A stretch of 12,439 bases of DNA from Candidatus Iainarchaeum sp. (GCA_017608575.1 JAFCFP010000031.1:1-12439), one strand, 5' to 3'. Shown: positions 1-7,039, counted from the stretch's first letter. Made by a program: numbers and translations. Notes: a model not told the origin generated them from the letters alone.

Positions 1-1
1 T

Positions 2-517
2 ATATTGAAAAAAATGAACCGAGCTTATTCAGTGAAAGAATTCAAAGAATTGGTTTTTGCTTTGCGGGCTTTTGATTCAGAATTTTCAATTGCCACTGAC
101 ATAATTGCTGGTTTTCCTTCAGAGTCAGAGCGTGATTTTGAAAAAAGCGTTTCTTTGCTTTGTGAAATTGAACCAGATATAGTGAACATTTCTGCTTTTG
201 GAAAGAGGCCTTTTGCTAAAGCGAATGATTTTCCAAAACAAATTGATTCCTGCACTAAAAAAGAGCGCACTAAAAAGCTAAGCTCTCTTGTAAAAAAAAT
301 TGGTCTTGAGAGAAATAAGCGTTTAATTGGAAGCATTCAACGCATTCTTGTTTCAGAGCCCGGCCAAAAAGGCGGTTTTGTTGGTCGCACTAATTCCTAC
401 AAACCGGTTGTAGTACAAAATGATTTGCGCGGGCAATTTGCTCAAGCAAAAATAACAAGAGCTTTTCCAACCTTTCTCGAAGGCGAATTATTGCAACGAA
501 ACCAATTTAAACAATGA
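2..517 (+). CDS. tRNA t6A37 methylthiotransferase (MiaB/e-MtaB family), C-terminal part, 5' truncated by window edge
   Basis: The reading frame is open to the left edge of the window, so only the C-terminal ~171 residues are visible. They match the end of the radical-SAM domain of MiaB-family enzymes: a 'LKKMNR' segment, then 'TDIIAGFPSESERDFEKS', then 'PDIVNISAFGKRPFAKA', which is the family's usual run of motifs after the Fe-S radical-SAM core. The last ~60 residues (from about 'GSIQRILVSEPGQKGGFVGRTNSYKPVVV') are a TRAM RNA-binding domain of the archaeal/eukaryotic CDKAL1 type. Members of this subgroup add a methylthio group to N6-threonylcarbamoyladenosine at tRNA position 37. The radical-SAM CxxxCxxC motif and N-terminal MTTase domain lie outside the window and cannot be checked. 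Substrate assignment follows from the subfamily, not from anything seen here. The gene ends in TGA at 515-517. Confidence 0.9.
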   Translation: MLKKMNRAYSVKEFKELVFALRAFDSEFSIATDIIAGFPSESERDFEKSVSLLCEIEPDIVNISAFGKRPFAKANDFPKQIDSCTKKERTKKLSSLVKKIGLERNKRLIGSIQRILVSEPGQKGGFVGRTNSYKPVVVQNDLRGQFAQAKITRAFPTFLEGELLQRNQFKQ

Positions 518-541
518 ACGCATTAATTTAAGCGGTGTGAA

Positions 542-675
542 ATGAAGAAAGCATTCCTGTTCATTGCATTGTTTTTCCTTACACTCAGGCACCCATTACT
601 GCTTTGAGTGTGAAGCAGGATTCTGGAAGGGTGAGTGTTGCAGTTAAATGCACTCATGACTGGAAGCAAAATTAG
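542..675 (+). pseudogene. possible small secreted-protein gene, apparently frameshifted
   Basis: An ATG at 542 is preceded by GGTG at 534-537, a good archaeal ribosome binding site four bases upstream. It opens 'MKKAFLFIALFFL', a convincing signal-peptide start (two lysines and a hydrophobic core). In this frame translation stops after 21 codons at 605-607. If one base is added in the T-run at about 572-576, the frame continues as 'TQAPITALSVKQDSGRVSVA' and on to a TAG at 673-675, giving a short secreted peptide with a plausible cleavage region. The other frame gives a Cys-rich tail that ends earlier. This could be a decayed gene, a sequencing or assembly error in the T-run, or a true 21-residue peptide. 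No family is recognised. Apart from this, 518-714 shows nothing convincing. Confidence 0.28.
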
Positions 676-714
676 GTTTTTATTTCCTTTTGTGTTTAAT
701 TCTTTTGGTTCAAA

Positions 715-1506
715 ATGTTGTTTGAAAAATGCCTTCACGAGTATGTTTCAAATTTTCGCTTGGCGTTGTTGTTTGGATTGTTATTGGTGTTTGTGCCATT
801 GTTGGCCTATTTTCCCAACATTCAGTTTTCTTTTGGAACTCTTTCAATAGAGTACGCTGTTGCGCCTGTTGCTTTTATTGTGGTTGAATTTGCAATAATT
901 GCATTATTTTTTGCTTTTTTTTCCTTTTTTGTATCGCTTGTTGTTCTGGCAGTTCGTAAGGATTTAAGCAAAATAAGGATTGAATTTTATTTAAGTGAAA
1001 TGCTCAAAAGGTTTGCATTAAAGGTTTTTATTTTTCTTTTCTTTTATTCATTGTTCTTGTTTTTAATCGGCTTGTTTTTGTCTCTCGCAGGCTTTAACCT
1101 GATTGCAGTGAATGCTGTTTTGTTCTTGTTGAGCATTCCTTTCCTTTTTGTGCCACAGGCAATAGTAATAGATGAAGTTCCTCTGCGGGAAGCAGTAATT
1201 GAAAGCATTGATTTTTGTTGGAAGAATTTTCGTTCAGTGCTTTTTGTGTTTTTTGTTGGTTCAACGTTAGTGGCAATTACACTGCTTTTTTCATTTGCTG
1301 TTGATCTTTTTTCAGTGAGGCTTCTTGCTGGAAGATATGTCGCAATGCTTGTTTCAATGATTTTCATTGTTCCATTCATGGAGATACTGAAAACATATGT
1401 TTACATGCTCAAATTTGACTTGATTAAAAGAAGTGAAATGGCAAGCGCCACACACAAAGTACGCAATTCTAAAAATTTTTCCAGAAAAAAGCAAAAACCC
1501 AAATAG
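715..1506 (+). CDS. polytopic membrane protein of unknown function (six predicted membrane segments)
   Basis: This 263-residue protein is very hydrophobic, with about six membrane segments near residues 14-32, 49-80, 102-123, 128-150, 174-196 and 208-230. It ends in a basic, Lys/Arg-rich cytoplasmic tail of about 30 residues. The segment 'VPQAIVIDEVPLREAVIES' (about 146-164) resembles a motif I associate with archaeal membrane proteins related to the membrane domain of glycerophosphodiester phosphodiesterase-like proteins: a loop after a helix with 'pqaIV.e...aieS'. No catalytic residues are visible, so I assign no enzyme activity. The ATG at 715 is supported by TTGG at 705-708 with exactly six bases to the start, the spacing seen at several other starts in this window. 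The gene stands alone: a decayed stretch lies upstream and a new promoter follows. Confidence 0.75.
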   Translation: MLFEKCLHEYVSNFRLALLFGLLLVFVPLLAYFPNIQFSFGTLSIEYAVAPVAFIVVEFAIIALFFAFFSFFVSLVVLAVRKDLSKIRIEFYLSEMLKRFALKVFIFLFFYSLFLFLIGLFLSLAGFNLIAVNAVLFLLSIPFLFVPQAIVIDEVPLREAVIESIDFCWKNFRSVLFVFFVGSTLVAITLLFSFAVDLFSVRLLAGRYVAMLVSMIFIVPFMEILKTYVYMLKFDLIKRSEMASATHKVRNSKNFSRKKQKPK

Positions 1507-1509
1507 TTC

Positions 1510-1526
1510 AATTTGAAAAGCAAATT
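1510..1526. repeat. 6-bp inverted repeat between membrane gene and Lrp gene
   Basis: AATTTG at 1510-1515 and CAAATT at 1521-1526 form an inverted repeat with a 5-base spacer. It starts four bases after the stop of the membrane protein gene and ends directly against the T-rich TATA-like stretch of the Lrp gene. It could be an operator for the Lrp-type regulator (autoregulation is common in this family), or a weak hairpin plus T-run ending the upstream transcript. The A/T-rich arms are short, so chance is possible. Confidence 0.3.
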
Positions 1527-1534
1527 TTTTATAT
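1526..1534 (+). promoter_or_regulatory. TATA-like box of the Lrp/AsnC gene
   Basis: The stretch TTTTTATAT at about 1526-1534 fits an archaeal TATA box. Its distance to the ATG at 1579 would place transcription start near 1555-1560 and leave a leader of about 20 bases containing the GGGGG ribosome-binding-like motif at 1567-1571. Position and base composition are the only evidence. Confidence 0.45.
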
Positions 1535-1578
1535 GTTTTTGATTAATATACTTAATAGTTTTTTTTGGGGGTTTTTAA

Positions 1579-2052
1579 ATGATTGTTTCATTGGATAAGA
1601 TTGATTACCAAATTGTTAAAAGATTGAGTGAGGATGGCCGCACTAGTTATAGGGCGATTGCAAAGGAAACAGATTTAACGGATGTAGCAATAAAAAAGCG
1701 TGTTGACTCCCTTAAAAGAAAAGGGGTTATTTCATCCATTAACGCTGAAATAAACCTTGAAGTTTTGGGCTTTGAAAAGCCTGTTTTTGTCCAAATCCGC
1801 AGCGATATGTCAAAGAACAAGGACCTAATAAAGCGGATTGAATCGCTTGATTATGTAACTGAATTGTATCATGTGTTAGGTGAATATAATTTGCTTGCAA
1901 AACTTGTATTGCCTGATTTGAGTTCAGCTGAAGAATTCATCAACAGGCTTGGCTCTTTGGATGGAGTGCTTGACATTAAAACATTGGTGGTTTTGCGAAG
2001 AACCAAAAAAACCAATTCCCTGCCAGCTTCAGTCCTTCAAAAAAAGCTTTAG
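1579..2052 (+). CDS. Lrp/AsnC-family transcriptional regulator
   Basis: This 157-residue protein has the normal length and two-domain layout of the family. The N-terminal AsnC-type helix-turn-helix spans about residues 4-52: 'LDKIDYQIVKRLSEDGRTSY', then 'AIAKETDLTDVAIKKRVDSL'. The C-terminal RAM (ligand-binding and oligomerisation) domain spans about 64-142 and includes 'GEYNLLAKLV' at 101-110, the usual G-x-Y/F-D/N-L motif. Such proteins form dimers to octamers and repress or activate genes in response to amino acids or other small molecules; the ligand cannot be read here. The ATG at 1579 follows a GGGGG run at 1567-1571. The gene has its own TATA-like box and an inverted repeat just upstream, so autoregulation is plausible. 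Its TAG stop overlaps the stop of the convergent antiporter gene by 4 bp, so read-through from either gene would make antisense RNA. Confidence 0.93.
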   Translation: MIVSLDKIDYQIVKRLSEDGRTSYRAIAKETDLTDVAIKKRVDSLKRKGVISSINAEINLEVLGFEKPVFVQIRSDMSKNKDLIKRIESLDYVTELYHVLGEYNLLAKLVLPDLSSAEEFINRLGSLDGVLDIKTLVVLRRTKKTNSLPASVLQKKL

Positions 2053-3284
2053 TATTCTTTTTTCTTTGTTGCAACAAACACTATCATGGAAATAAATATG
2101 CTGAGAATTATTGCAAGGTAGACTATTTTTACAACGCTTTGAGCTGCTCCTAAATTGAATCCTGGAATGCTGCCACCAACCACTAAAAGCAATGGCGCTA
2201 GGGCTGCTGGAGCCATTCCCTTTGGGCTTATAAGCGAAAGACGCATTCTTTCCCTAAAATTAAGCCCAGTGCGAAAGGTTATTGCCCACACGCTTACCAT
2301 TCTTGCAGCAAATATGGCAAAAATTACTGTGAGCACTTCGGCTCTTGTAATTTGCATTGCTGTGAGTTTTTCTATTGTGAAAGTCATTCCAAGCATTACA
2401 AACACAAATGTAGTGAAAAGAAAGGCCATTTCTTTATTGAATTTAAGGAATGATTTTTTTTCCTGTGATTTGTGAGAGTTCAATAAAATGCTTGTAATGC
2501 CAACTGCCAAAATTCCCGAACCAAAAAAGTTTTCCGCTATTGCATAAACACCTATGGCAATCATTAAGCCGGCGAGTTCTTCGTTTTTTCCCTTCAAGTA
2601 ATTCAACAATGCTTGTCCAAAGAAAAAGCCAAGCAATCCAACAATTAAGCCAACTCCAACCAAGAGAATGAATTGAATGAAGTAAACAGGCAAGCTGAAA
2701 AGGCTTTCAAAGCTTCCCACGTGCCTTGCGCTGTTTACAAGAAAGTCAAGGATTATTATGGGAAGTATTACTGTTAATGGTTGGTTCATTATTGATTCGC
2801 TGTTCAGTATTGATTGTATTTTGTCTGGTTTTTTGCTTAAAACAGATGAAATTGCTGCCGGGTCAGTGCCTCCAAGGATTGCCCCCATAAATGCAGCTAT
2901 TAGCAATGGCAATCCAAGCACAAAATATCCAAGCCCTGCAATGATTGTAACAGTCAAAATCACTCCAAGGGAAGCCAATGGCAATACAATGCTTGACTCT
3001 TTTTTCAAAGTGCTGATTTTCAAATAAAAGCCATTAGAAAAAACAACGATTATTAATGCAAGCACTCTAATCAAATCAGGCAGGAATCCCAGGTAGTCAA
3101 TTCTGAGCACTCCGATTGAGGCAAAAAGTGTTCCACTAATAATCAATGCTACGATTGTTGGAAATTTGAATTTTTCGCATGCAATTTTAAGAAACAAACC
3201 AACAGCAATAATTATTACTAGCTGGTTTAACACTGCAAGAGTGCTTATTCCTGCTGTTAAAGGCTGCATACTTAAACAATACAT
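2049..3284 (-). CDS. CPA1-type Na+/H+ (cation/proton) antiporter, membrane domain only
   Basis: The 411-residue protein has about 12-13 membrane segments and no C-terminal RCK/TrkA domain, matching the membrane domain of NhaP-like CPA1 antiporters. These exchange Na+ (or K+/Li+) for H+ across the cytoplasmic membrane to control pH and salt. The unwound TM4 motif 'GGTDPAAIS' (T140, D141) is present. So is the TM5 'ESIMN' motif with E163 and N167, and the late 'AARMVSV' helix carrying the family's conserved Arg. The residue after N167 is Gln168, where CPA1 proteins normally have the ion-binding Asp of the 'ND' motif; the CAA codon is at 2783-2781. This may change ion coupling. Two ATGs are possible (3284 and 3269), neither with a clear ribosome binding site, so a near-leaderless transcript is possible. 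It is divergent from topA and converges on the Lrp gene. Confidence 0.88.
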   Translation of the reverse strand: MYCLSMQPLTAGISTLAVLNQLVIIIAVGLFLKIACEKFKFPTIVALIISGTLFASIGVLRIDYLGFLPDLIRVLALIIVVFSNGFYLKISTLKKESSIVLPLASLGVILTVTIIAGLGYFVLGLPLLIAAFMGAILGGTDPAAISSVLSKKPDKIQSILNSESIMNQPLTVILPIIILDFLVNSARHVGSFESLFSLPVYFIQFILLVGVGLIVGLLGFFFGQALLNYLKGKNEELAGLMIAIGVYAIAENFFGSGILAVGITSILLNSHKSQEKKSFLKFNKEMAFLFTTFVFVMLGMTFTIEKLTAMQITRAEVLTVIFAIFAARMVSVWAITFRTGLNFRERMRLSLISPKGMAPAALAPLLLVVGGSIPGFNLGAAQSVVKIVYLAIILSIFISMIVFVATKKKEY

Positions 3285-3308
3285 CTATTGTTTTTATTCT
3301 TTTTCATG

Positions 3309-3320
3309 CCATTCATATGT
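3309..3320. promoter_or_regulatory. TATA-like element in the antiporter/topA divergent gap
   Basis: The 59-bp gap between the antiporter and topA starts holds a symmetric CATATG core (3314-3319) in a T-rich setting. It lies about 25-30 bases from each start codon and could serve as a TATA-like element in both directions, giving very short leaders. This rests on position alone. Confidence 0.25.
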
Positions 3321-3343
3321 GTTTAGCATTCGGATGGAATAAA

Positions 3344-5386
3344 ATGATTCTAATTATTGCAGAAAAGGCCATTGCTGGCAGAAGGATTGCTTCGCTGCTT
3401 GCAGATTCAGCCATAAAAGAGCATCGTTCCCATAATGCTCCTTTTTTTGAGTTTACCAAGAATGGCAAAGAGCACATTGTTGTGCCATTGCGTGGTCATA
3501 TTTTTAATGTTGATTTTCCAAAAAATTTTGCTCCATGGATTGGCACTGATTTGAAAAAACTGGTCAATGCACGCATTGAATACATTGAAGTGGAAAAAGG
3601 AATCATTGCCCTGCTTAAAGAATTCGCTTCCAAAGCTGAAATGGTTGTAATGGCAACTGATTCCGACCGCGAGGGAGAAAGCATTGCCCTTGAAGCACTT
3701 GAATGCCTTAAAGAAAAGAATAAATCGCTTGAGGTGAAAAGGGCAAATTTTTCAGCAATAACAAAGGAAGACATTGAAAGGGCTTTTTCCAGGCTTGGAG
3801 CGCTTGATTTGAATTTTGCTGATTCAGCCAATGCTCGTAGGGAAATAGATCTTGTGTGGGGTGCAGTGCTCACAAGATTTCTTTCACTTGTTTCAGGCAG
3901 GCTTGGAAAACAGTTTTTGTCAGCTGGCAGAGTGCAGAGTCCAACGCTTGCATTAATAGTGGACAGAGAAAAGGAAATTATTGCCTTTAAGGCAAAGCCT
4001 TACTGGGAAATACAAGCGGAATTTAAAAAGGAAAAAAAGTTCACTGCAATACACAAACTTGGCAGGATTTGGGAGAAGGAAAAAGCACTCAAAATAATGG
4101 AAAAAAAAGACTCTCATGGAATTGTTGCAAAGGTAAAAAAACAGGAAAAAGAAATACAAAAACCCTTGCCTTTTAATACAACCGAGTTTTTGCGGGCAGC
4201 TGCCGGAATTGGTTTTTCTGTTGGAAGAGCAATGAGTATTGCTGAGAATTTATACCAGCGCGGGATAATAAGTTATCCCAGAACTGACAACACAGTGTAT
4301 CCAGCTTCACTGGATTTTAAAAAGATTTTGAACTCTTTGCTCACTGTTGGAAAATTTTTCAATGATGTTAAAAAAATTCTTTCCCAGAAAAAAATAATCC
4401 CATCGCGGGGCAAAAAGGCAACAAAGGACCATCCACCAATTCATCCAGTGTCAGTGCCCAAAGAGGAATTGAGCACTGAACAATGGCGGATTTATGAGCT
4501 CGTGTGCAGGCGTTTTTTTGCCACTCTTTCAGAGCCAGCGATTGTTGAATCCATGAGTGTGGAAATATTAATGAACGGAGAGCCCTTTATTGCACGCGGC
4601 CAGCGCTTTATTAAAAAGGGCTGGAAGGAATTCTATCCCTATCTTAAATCCGTTGAAGTAGTTCTTCCAGAGTTAAGTGAAGGCGACAGGGTAAAGCTTT
4701 TAAGGCTTGAATTGCTTGAAAAGGAAACAAAGCCGCCGGCGCGTTATTCTCAGGGCTCGCTCATAAAACTCATGGAAAAAAACAACCTGGGAACAAAATC
4801 CACAAGGCATGAAACAATCCAAAAACTCTATTCAAGGAGGTATATTTCGGGAAGAAAAGCAATCACTCCAAACAGGATTGCTTTTGCAGTGATTGATTCC
4901 CTGGAAAAATATGATGGCATTATAATAAAGCCAAAAATGACTGCAGAGCTTGAAAGGGAAATGGATTTAATTGCTGCTGGAAAGAAGAAAAAACCAGAAG
5001 TGGTGAATGATTCAAGAAAAATGCTGACCAAGGCAATTGCTGTGCTCATGGAAAAAAAGGACAAAATCGGTTCTGCTTTGAGGGAGGCTTTGAGGCAGGA
5101 CAATCAGTTTTTTTCCTGCACCCGCAAGGAATGTGATGGATTGCTTGTAATGCGTAGGAGTTCTTTTTCAAAAAAGCGTTTTCTTGGATGCAGTAATTAT
5201 CCTGAGTGCACTGTAACTTATCCCTTGCCTCAAAATGGTTCTGTTAAAAGGACTGATAAGGAGTGTCCTTATTGTGGCAAGCCAATGATTCGTGTGAGTG
5301 GAAGGCGTTATTCTTTTGAAATGTGTATTGATCCAAATTGTAAGAGTAAGGATAAATGGAAAAAAAAGAACAATAAAAAGGAGTAA
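3344..5386 (+). CDS. topA: DNA topoisomerase I (type IA), archaeal
   Basis: This type IA topoisomerase relaxes negatively supercoiled DNA by single-strand passage through a covalent 5'-phosphotyrosine link. I start it at ATG 3344 (680 residues), not nine codons earlier at 3317, because 'MILIIAEKAIAGRRIASLL' is the standard N-terminus and ATGG lies exactly six bases upstream. The TOPRIM domain includes Glu7 and the acidic 'TDSDREGE' motif at 105-112, which binds Mg2+. The catalytic Tyr311 sits in 'ISYPRTD'. The C-terminus has two zinc-ribbon repeats: Cys592-x4-Cys with a later CSNYPEC pair, then CPYC with CIDPNC. All key residues are present and the length is normal for archaeal TopA. No helicase domain is attached, so this is not reverse gyrase. 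The lipoprotein gene starts 5 bp downstream and is probably co-transcribed. Confidence 0.97.
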   Translation: MILIIAEKAIAGRRIASLLADSAIKEHRSHNAPFFEFTKNGKEHIVVPLRGHIFNVDFPKNFAPWIGTDLKKLVNARIEYIEVEKGIIALLKEFASKAEMVVMATDSDREGESIALEALECLKEKNKSLEVKRANFSAITKEDIERAFSRLGALDLNFADSANARREIDLVWGAVLTRFLSLVSGRLGKQFLSAGRVQSPTLALIVDREKEIIAFKAKPYWEIQAEFKKEKKFTAIHKLGRIWEKEKALKIMEKKDSHGIVAKVKKQEKEIQKPLPFNTTEFLRAAAGIGFSVGRAMSIAENLYQRGIISYPRTDNTVYPASLDFKKILNSLLTVGKFFNDVKKILSQKKIIPSRGKKATKDHPPIHPVSVPKEELSTEQWRIYELVCRRFFATLSEPAIVESMSVEILMNGEPFIARGQRFIKKGWKEFYPYLKSVEVVLPELSEGDRVKLLRLELLEKETKPPARYSQGSLIKLMEKNNLGTKSTRHETIQKLYSRRYISGRKAITPNRIAFAVIDSLEKYDGIIIKPKMTAELEREMDLIAAGKKKKPEVVNDSRKMLTKAIAVLMEKKDKIGSALREALRQDNQFFSCTRKECDGLLVMRRSSFSKKRFLGCSNYPECTVTYPLPQNGSVKRTDKECPYCGKPMIRVSGRRYSFEMCIDPNCKSKDKWKKKNNKKE

Positions 5387-5391
5387 AAAAA

Positions 5392-6249
5392 ATGAAGTGG
5401 TTTTTGTTTTTTGTTGCTTTTTTTGTGTTGTTGGCTGGTTGTCTTGAAAAGCCTGTTATTTCTTTTCCTCAAGGCGTTAAAGAGATTGATTCCATTTGGA
5501 TTGACGCGGGTGTTTCCAATAAAGAAATAACAGCAACAAAATCACTCTTTTTTACTGCAAAGCAGGATGCTGTTTTTGGGAATAAATTGAACAGGGTTGA
5601 ATCAAAGCTTAAGGCTTTTGAGGATAGCCTTTCACAGTACAGTGAGTCAGCAGACCTAGCAGCCTTGAAGCATTACACTCAATTGAATCTTTTGCTGGTT
5701 TCTTTTTTGAGGCAAATGAATGCATTCAAGGCAATGAATCCATTGCAAAAAATAGATTCCGTTAAGTCAATTCTTGAAAGCAGTGATGTAAATGCTTTGC
5801 AGTTGAGACAAGAGCTTTCATCTGATGGTTTGGTTGCGGAAGCAAAAAAGGCACTGCTTTCTGGAATGCATTTGAAGCAAGAGGTTGCTTCTTTTAAGGC
5901 AATGCATTCTTTTGAAATTGGTTCAAGGTTTGATGTTGATGAAGATGAATTGGCAAAAATAACAGCCATAGCCGAACAGTTGGAATTTTTGAGGAATGCG
6001 GCAGAGCTTCAGTGTCAGGCAATTGAATGGTTTTCTTCTTTTAATTCGGTTTTGGATGGCGGAGTGGATTGCTCTGAATTGGACAAGGTTTCGTCCCTTG
6101 TTTCAGAGGCTGAATTGATTTCATCGCGTTTTAGTGCTCTGGCGAGGGATTATAATAATGAATCCCTTAAAGGCAGGGTTGCTGAACTGGATTCGGCTTT
6201 TTCTGATTTAAAATCAATGGAGTTACAGCTTGGAAGGTCGTGCAAATAG
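5392..6249 (+). CDS. putative lipoprotein, helical, function unknown
   Basis: The 285-residue product begins with a short signal peptide ending in the lipobox 'LLAGC' (Cys17), so it is probably exported and lipid-anchored on the outer face of the membrane. The rest is mostly charged and helical with Leu/Ala heptad-like stretches, suggesting helical bundles or coiled coil. Three further cysteines (about residues 208, 227 and 284) could form a disulfide outside the cell. I recognise no domain. The start is well supported: GGAG at 5380-5383, inside the end of topA, lies eight bases upstream of the ATG. The 5-bp gap points to an operon with topA, but a functional link between a topoisomerase and a lipoprotein is not evident. 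A 20-T tract downstream (6296-6315) is a likely transcription end. Confidence 0.75.
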   Translation: MKWFLFFVAFFVLLAGCLEKPVISFPQGVKEIDSIWIDAGVSNKEITATKSLFFTAKQDAVFGNKLNRVESKLKAFEDSLSQYSESADLAALKHYTQLNLLLVSFLRQMNAFKAMNPLQKIDSVKSILESSDVNALQLRQELSSDGLVAEAKKALLSGMHLKQEVASFKAMHSFEIGSRFDVDEDELAKITAIAEQLEFLRNAAELQCQAIEWFSSFNSVLDGGVDCSELDKVSSLVSEAELISSRFSALARDYNNESLKGRVAELDSAFSDLKSMELQLGRSCK

Positions 6250-6282
6250 CGTGCCTGCCAACATTGCCAAAAAAGTAGGTGA

Positions 6283-6341
6283 AAGAAGAGGGACCTTTTT
6301 TTTTTTTTTTTTTTTAGCATGGTGAGCCTGTCCCTCTTCTT
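6283..6341. repeat. 12-bp perfect inverted repeat enclosing a 20-T tract
   Basis: AAGAAGAGGGAC at 6283-6294 is matched by its exact reverse complement at 6330-6341. The 35-base loop contains twenty consecutive T (6296-6315). It lies 33 bp after the lipoprotein stop. Archaeal RNA polymerase stops on T-runs, so the tract itself is a good terminator for the topA-lipoprotein unit. The stem encloses the T-run rather than preceding it, which is not the bacterial terminator layout. No open frame or known RNA family is recognised here. Confidence 0.8.
6296..6315 (+). terminator. 20-T tract, probable archaeal terminator of the topA-lipoprotein unit
   Basis: Twenty T on the coding strand, 46 bp past the lipoprotein stop, match the oligo-T signals that end transcription in archaea. 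The exact length of so long a homopolymer is uncertain in most sequence data. Confidence 0.6.
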
Positions 6342-6444
6342 ATTTTGTTCTATTGTCACTTACTGGAGCAAATCCCTCCTGTGTGTTTTGGCATTATAAA
6401 TAACGTCCAACTTATATAAAACAATTTCCCTGTTTAAAGTGTGC

Positions 6445-6469
6445 AAAAAGAACAATTTATATTCTTTTT
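6445..6469 (+). promoter_or_regulatory. TATA-like box inside an inverted repeat upstream of the 6503 regulator gene
   Basis: TTTATATT at 6456-6463 is a TATA-like box about 25 bases before a likely transcription start near 6485. AAAAAGAA at 6445-6452 and TTCTTTTT at 6462-6469 form an 8-bp inverted repeat around it with a 9-base spacer, an arrangement that would let a dimeric regulator block TBP. Two other TATA-like stretches lie upstream (6393-6403 and 6411-6422). The rest of 6342-6502 holds nothing else I can identify. The arms are low-complexity, so chance is possible. Confidence 0.4.
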
Positions 6470-6502
6470 TCTATACCAAATGTGGTGTAGTGGTGGTTTT
6501 TA

Positions 6503-7039
6503 GTGTCCTTAAAGATGAGTTTGTTTGATGAAACGCGCGTTAAAATACTTGATGCTCTCACTAAAAAAAACGCAGTAAAGCCGAATTTGAGGCAGATAAA
6601 GAACATTACTGGCTTTCACAAGGCAACTGTTAAGAGTTCTCTTAATTTTCTTGAAAGCAGAGGGCTTGTCACTGGTTATGGGCCAAAGATTAATTTCCGC
6701 GAGTTAGGTTACAAGCTTGAAACAACCACTTTAATGCAGGTGGATTTTTCCAAGAAAAAGGTTTTTGAGGAGTTTATGGATAGAATTAATTTGGATGAGC
6801 ACACTTATTGGTGTTCGGGAATGCTTGCTTCCGGCAAATGGAATCTCATTGTGCGAGGCATTTATGCAGATGTTGAGTCCTATAGAAAGCACGTGGAAGA
6901 TTATTATTATGGGGCAGTTCCAAAACTGTATGATTTTGTCAAGGACAGACAGATCTTCTTCACAACTGAGCCGGTTTACAAAAGTGCTTCTCGCACTTCT
7001 TCAATTATAAAGCTTATAAAAAAAGACCGTGGTTTTTAA
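6503..7039 (+). CDS. winged-helix transcriptional regulator with RAM-like C-terminal domain (Lrp-like)
   Basis: The 178-residue protein has an N-terminal helix-turn-helix at about residues 9-60: 'LFDETRVKILDALTKKN', then 'LRQIKNITGFHKATVKSSLN' and a wing around 'RGLVTGYGP'. The C-terminal alpha/beta domain (about 72-157) contains 'SGMLASGKWNLIVRGIY' at 105-121, laid out like the RAM domain of Lrp/AsnC proteins. It is a diverged Lrp-like regulator. I prefer the GTG start at 6503 over the ATG at 6515 because GGTGG at 6492-6496 ends six bases upstream of the GTG, a motif repeated before the next two genes. Its TAA overlaps the ATG of the NFACT-R gene by one base, so the two are co-transcribed and probably translationally coupled. 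Its targets are unknown; its own promoter and the cdc48 promoter downstream both carry inverted repeats and are obvious candidates. Confidence 0.82.
   Translation: MSLKMSLFDETRVKILDALTKKNAVKPNLRQIKNITGFHKATVKSSLNFLESRGLVTGYGPKINFRELGYKLETTTLMQVDFSKKKVFEEFMDRINLDEHTYWCSGMLASGKWNLIVRGIYADVESYRKHVEDYYYGAVPKLYDFVKDRQIFFTTEPVYKSASRTSSIIKLIKKDRGF

Noticed and set aside
635..850. Plus-strand open frame overlapping the start of the membrane protein gene
   Set aside because: It runs in another frame through the membrane gene, is Cys/Trp/Phe-rich and has no ribosome binding site.
3317..3343. Nine-codon N-terminal extension of topA from ATG 3317
   Set aside because: The family N-terminus begins at 'MILIIAEKA' (ATG 3344), which also has ATGG six bases upstream; the extension has no ribosome binding site and would overlap the likely promoter.
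6283..6341. Inverted repeat read as an intrinsic bacterial-type terminator or as ends of an insertion sequence
   Set aside because: The T-run is in the loop rather than after the stem, no transposase is present and no target-site duplication is visible; kept only as a repeat.
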